Source: Chloroflexota bacterium
Lineage (GTDB): Bacteria > Chloroflexota > Dehalococcoidia > SM23-28-2 > HRBIN24
Direction of reading: 5' to 3'
Assembly (NCBI GenBank): GCA_030550295.1
Contig: JAUQPQ010000028.1
Coordinates: forward strand, 1-17,929
DNA length: 17,929 bases
The first letter of the stretch is position 1; every line of letters begins with the position of its first letter. The notes below the pieces were generated by a model. The model searched no databases and was not told where the DNA came from. It saw only the letters and a list, made by a program, of their open reading frames with translations. Position numbers and translations under genes: made by a program. Positions 15,807-17,929 of this stretch are shown piece by piece.

Positions 15807-16787
15807 CTACCTCAGCCCCAGTTCTCTCTTGACCATTTGGACCCCCTCGACCATGGCCTGTAGCTTCCCTTTGGCCTCGTCCACGGTGCGGGTCTTGAGG
15901 CCGCAATCGGGCAGGATCCACACCTGCTCGGGGGGGAGCAGGCTGAGGATCTTGCGTATGCCCTGGGCCACCTCTTCCGCGCTTTCGATACGTCGGATGT
16001 GGACGTCTACCACGCCCACTCCTAGCTCCTTGTCTGGGTCCCAGGGGTACTGCTGTATGAGCTGGAGGTATTGGTAATCGGTGTTCTTAAAGGCGAGGTG
16101 GATTTGGCGCACGGGGAGGCGCAGTATCTGAGGATATATCTTTTCCACCTCGCCATAGCAGATGTGGGTGTGGAAGATGGCGTCAACTCCTTCCACTACC
16201 AGGCGGAACGCCTCTATGGCTAGCTCCAGGTCCTCCTCGGGGCGGGTGTGGATGGCGGGCTCATCTATCTGGATGTAGCGGCAGCCGGCGGCTACCAGCG
16301 CCTCCACTTCCTGACGGAGGACCCTCGCCATGTCCATAACGGCCTCACGCCGGCTGGGATAGTATTCGTCGAAGGACCATTCCACCATGGTATAGGGGCC
16401 GGTGAGCATCCCCTTGACGGGGTGGGAGGTAAGGGATTGGGCATACTTCCACATCTCTACTGTCATAGGGCCGGGCCATCTCAGTTTGTCCACAATGATG
16501 GGCTTGTGGTAATAGCGGTTGCCGTAAGAGCGCACTAGCCCCCCTATGCGCATGCTCTGGGGCATCAGCTCAGCGAAGTAGGCTACCATGTCCCCCCTCT
16601 CCATCTCGCCGTGAACCAGGACGTCTAGGCCTATCTCTTCCTGGGCCCGGATCCAGAAGGTGGTTGCCTCCTTTTCTAGCTCCCAGAGCTCCTCTTTGGA
16701 GGTCTTGCCCTGGGCGTAGGCGGCCCTGGCGCGGACGAGGGGTTCAGGTTTAGGGTATGAACCTACCGCTGAGGTGGTAAGGGCCAT
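15807..16787 (-). CDS. Single-barrel MetE-like methionine synthase, catalytic-type (core-MetE)
   Basis: A 326-residue protein matching only the C-terminal catalytic barrel of cobalamin-independent methionine synthase. Conserved stretches, from memory of MetE: AVGSYP, VLVHGEMERGDMVAYF (57-71), YAQSLTSHPVKGMLTGPYT (115-133), QIDEPA (173-178), THICYG and PDCGLKTR. Zinc ligands H208, C210 and C295 are present. The Glu expected about 22 residues after the H-x-C motif aligns with Ala232. Such short enzymes lack the folate-binding N-terminal barrel; one described in Dehalococcoides uses methylcobalamin rather than methyl-tetrahydrofolate. The donor here is therefore probably a corrinoid, by inference. 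The start at 16787 follows its paralogue's stop by one base, with GGAGAGGA upstream. It is followed by speD. Confidence 0.88.
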   Translation of the reverse strand: MALTTSAVGSYPKPEPLVRARAAYAQGKTSKEELWELEKEATTFWIRAQEEIGLDVLVHGEMERGDMVAYFAELMPQSMRIGGLVRSYGNRYYHKPIIVDKLRWPGPMTVEMWKYAQSLTSHPVKGMLTGPYTMVEWSFDEYYPSRREAVMDMARVLRQEVEALVAAGCRYIQIDEPAIHTRPEEDLELAIEAFRLVVEGVDAIFHTHICYGEVEKIYPQILRLPVRQIHLAFKNTDYQYLQLIQQYPWDPDKELGVGVVDVHIRRIESAEEVAQGIRKILSLLPPEQVWILPDCGLKTRTVDEAKGKLQAMVEGVQMVKRELGLR

Positions 16788-16788
16788 C

Positions 16789-17775
16789 TCAGTCCTCTCC
16801 TAGCAACTTCTTGGCTTCTTGCACCCCCTCTGCCAGTCGGTGCAGCTTGGCTTGGGCCACCTCGCGTGGCAGATATTCAAGGCCGCAACTGGGGTTCAGG
16901 TAAAGGCGGTCGGGTGGGCAGATGCGGCTGAGATGCCGCACGGCTGCCACTATCTCTTCTACGGCCTCGAGCCTGGTATTGCGCCCGTCAACAATGCCCG
17001 CAGCTAGCTTTTTCTCTTCTGGGAAGGGGTGCTCGCCTATGATTTGCCAGTTGATGGGCTTGCTTATAAGGTCGATCCCCAGCGTGGTGACTGGCAGTTG
17101 CAACATCTTGGGATATACCTGCTCGATGCTCCCGAACCAGGTATAGAGGGCTGTTTCACATGGGAGGCCTTGTACCACTGTGGCTATTGCCTGGGCGAAG
17201 AGCTCCCAGTCTTGGGGGTGTATTAGGATCATAGGCTCGTTGAGCTGGACGATGGGGGCGCCGGCCTCAGCTAATGCCTTGGCCTCTTGGGCGAGGGCCT
17301 GGGCCAAGGCCATCACTAAAGTGTCCTTCCGGCGGTAGTAATAATCTTTGGACAGGACGGCTAAGGTATATGGGCCTGTGAGGATGGCCTTGACGGGGCG
17401 AGGGCTGTGTTGGGCCGCGAACCGGTAATCGTCTACCAGGATTGGCTCCTGCCACCTCACCTCCCCCTCTACTACTGGCTGGCGAAAGTAGGTGTTAGTG
17501 TCCATGTAACGTACGAGGCCGTTGATGGCGAAGCCAGTGAGGCGGCGGGCTATATAAGTCTGGTCGTCTTCCCAGCGGATCTGGCCATCAGTTATGATGT
17601 CGATCCCGGCTTCGACTTGCTCTTGGATGACTTCAAGGGTGACTTCGTCCTGGATGCGGGCCAATTCGTCGCTGGTTATTTCACCTCGCTCAAAGCGGGC
17701 GATAGCAGCACGGAGGCGGGCTGGCCGTGGTCGGTTGGGTATCTTAGGATAGTGCCCAACTACTGTCGTGAGCAT
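16789..17775 (-). CDS. MetE-like barrel paralogue lacking the zinc His-x-Cys motif
   Basis: A 328-residue MetE-superfamily TIM barrel, clearly homologous to the next gene: TTVVGHYP at the start, DGQIRWED (63-70), AILTGPYTLAVLS (130-142), QLNEP (177-181) and NPSCGLEYLPREVA (294-307). The zinc H-x-C of the catalytic type is replaced: Y211-T-W213 stands where the downstream gene has H208-I-C210. The IDEP motif reads LNEP (N179). Only C297 of the usual ligands remains. In canonical MetE the N-terminal barrel arose by duplication and lost its metal site, and split two-gene forms occur in archaea, so this may be a partner barrel rather than an enzyme. AAGGA lies four bases before ATG 17775. It lies six bases after the coiled-coil gene and one base before the catalytic-type paralogue. 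Confidence 0.82.
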   Translation of the reverse strand: MLTTVVGHYPKIPNRPRPARLRAAIARFERGEITSDELARIQDEVTLEVIQEQVEAGIDIITDGQIRWEDDQTYIARRLTGFAINGLVRYMDTNTYFRQPVVEGEVRWQEPILVDDYRFAAQHSPRPVKAILTGPYTLAVLSKDYYYRRKDTLVMALAQALAQEAKALAEAGAPIVQLNEPMILIHPQDWELFAQAIATVVQGLPCETALYTWFGSIEQVYPKMLQLPVTTLGIDLISKPINWQIIGEHPFPEEKKLAAGIVDGRNTRLEAVEEIVAAVRHLSRICPPDRLYLNPSCGLEYLPREVAQAKLHRLAEGVQEAKKLLGED

Positions 17776-17781
17776 CAGTCC

Positions 17782-17929
17782 TTATTTACCCTGTTTGCTT
17801 GGTCTCTCCTCCTCTTGCTGGGCCCGGTGCAACAGCTCCAGCTCCTCCTCCACTGCCCGCAGCTCGGCCTCTAGCTCCCGCCTGTACTCCTCAAGGGCCT
17901 CTATGTACTCTTTCAGGCGGGGGAGGCGC
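17782..17929 (-). CDS. C-terminal end of a coiled-coil protein (5' end outside window)
   Basis: The - strand is open from the window edge to TAA at 17784-17782, giving 48 residues. They are dominated by Glu, Leu and Arg in a heptad-like pattern (KEYIEALEEYRRELEAELR), with a polar, lysine-containing tail (RPSKQGK). A long helix or coiled coil is the only structural statement possible, and I do not recognise the family. It ends six bases before the first MetE-like gene, so it probably belongs to the same operon. Confidence 0.7.
   Translation of the reverse strand, partial: RLPRLKEYIEALEEYRRELEAELRAVEEELELLHRAQQEEERPSKQGK

Noticed and set aside
15619..16077. 152-residue + strand frame opposite speD and the MetE-like gene
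   Set aside because: It crosses two clear genes on the other strand, and its Ser/Thr-rich composition is typical of antisense frames.

Overview
The window is a compact bacterial chromosome segment, moderately G+C-rich by eye, with AGG, ATA and CTA codons used freely. It holds 15 protein genes, two of them cut by the window edges. No RNA gene, CRISPR array, insertion sequence or phage gene was seen. No gene-free stretch exceeds about 100 bases. Several features resemble Chloroflexota, perhaps near Dehalococcoidia: the NuoF subtype, the short one-domain methionine synthases and the NHL-tailed membrane-protein end. This is an inference from family resemblance, not a demonstrated assignment.

Left arm (+ strand, 1-5899). 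The first three genes suit cell-surface lipid or glycan work: the NHL-repeat C-terminal part of a larger protein, an LPG-synthetase-type polytopic membrane protein, and an FAD-dependent amine-oxidase-like oxidoreductase that overlaps it by 13 nt. Then come nuoE and nuoF (ATGA overlap), an NADH-oxidising diaphorase pair with no NuoG, hydrogenase or formate dehydrogenase gene beside it. The C-terminal ferredoxin domain of NuoF has lost all four ligands of one [4Fe-4S] cluster and kept all four of the other.

Middle (5896-12317). A secreted subtilisin-family protease on the - strand converges on nuoF, with the stop codons overlapping. It diverges from mutS-mutL across about 100 bases. MutL carries the intact endonuclease motif, so repair is of the MutH-independent type.

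Right arm (- strand, 17929 to 12314). One tightly packed run reads: a coiled-coil protein (partial), two tandem single-barrel MetE-like proteins, speD, speE, then after 61 nt an ADP-forming acyl-CoA synthetase alpha subunit and a metallophosphoesterase. The four genes from MetE to SpeE form a plausible line from homocysteine to methionine, S-adenosylmethionine (SAM), decarboxylated SAM and an aminopropylated polyamine; no SAM synthetase is in the window. The MetE pair looks like the two barrels of canonical MetE kept as separate genes. The upstream one lacks the zinc His-x-Cys motif. The downstream one keeps it but has Ala where the zinc-ligand Glu is expected.

The two observations most worth following are the MetE pair-speD-speE operon and the coherent one-cluster ferredoxin tail of NuoF. 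Everything else looks like ordinary housekeeping or surface genes with small local oddities.
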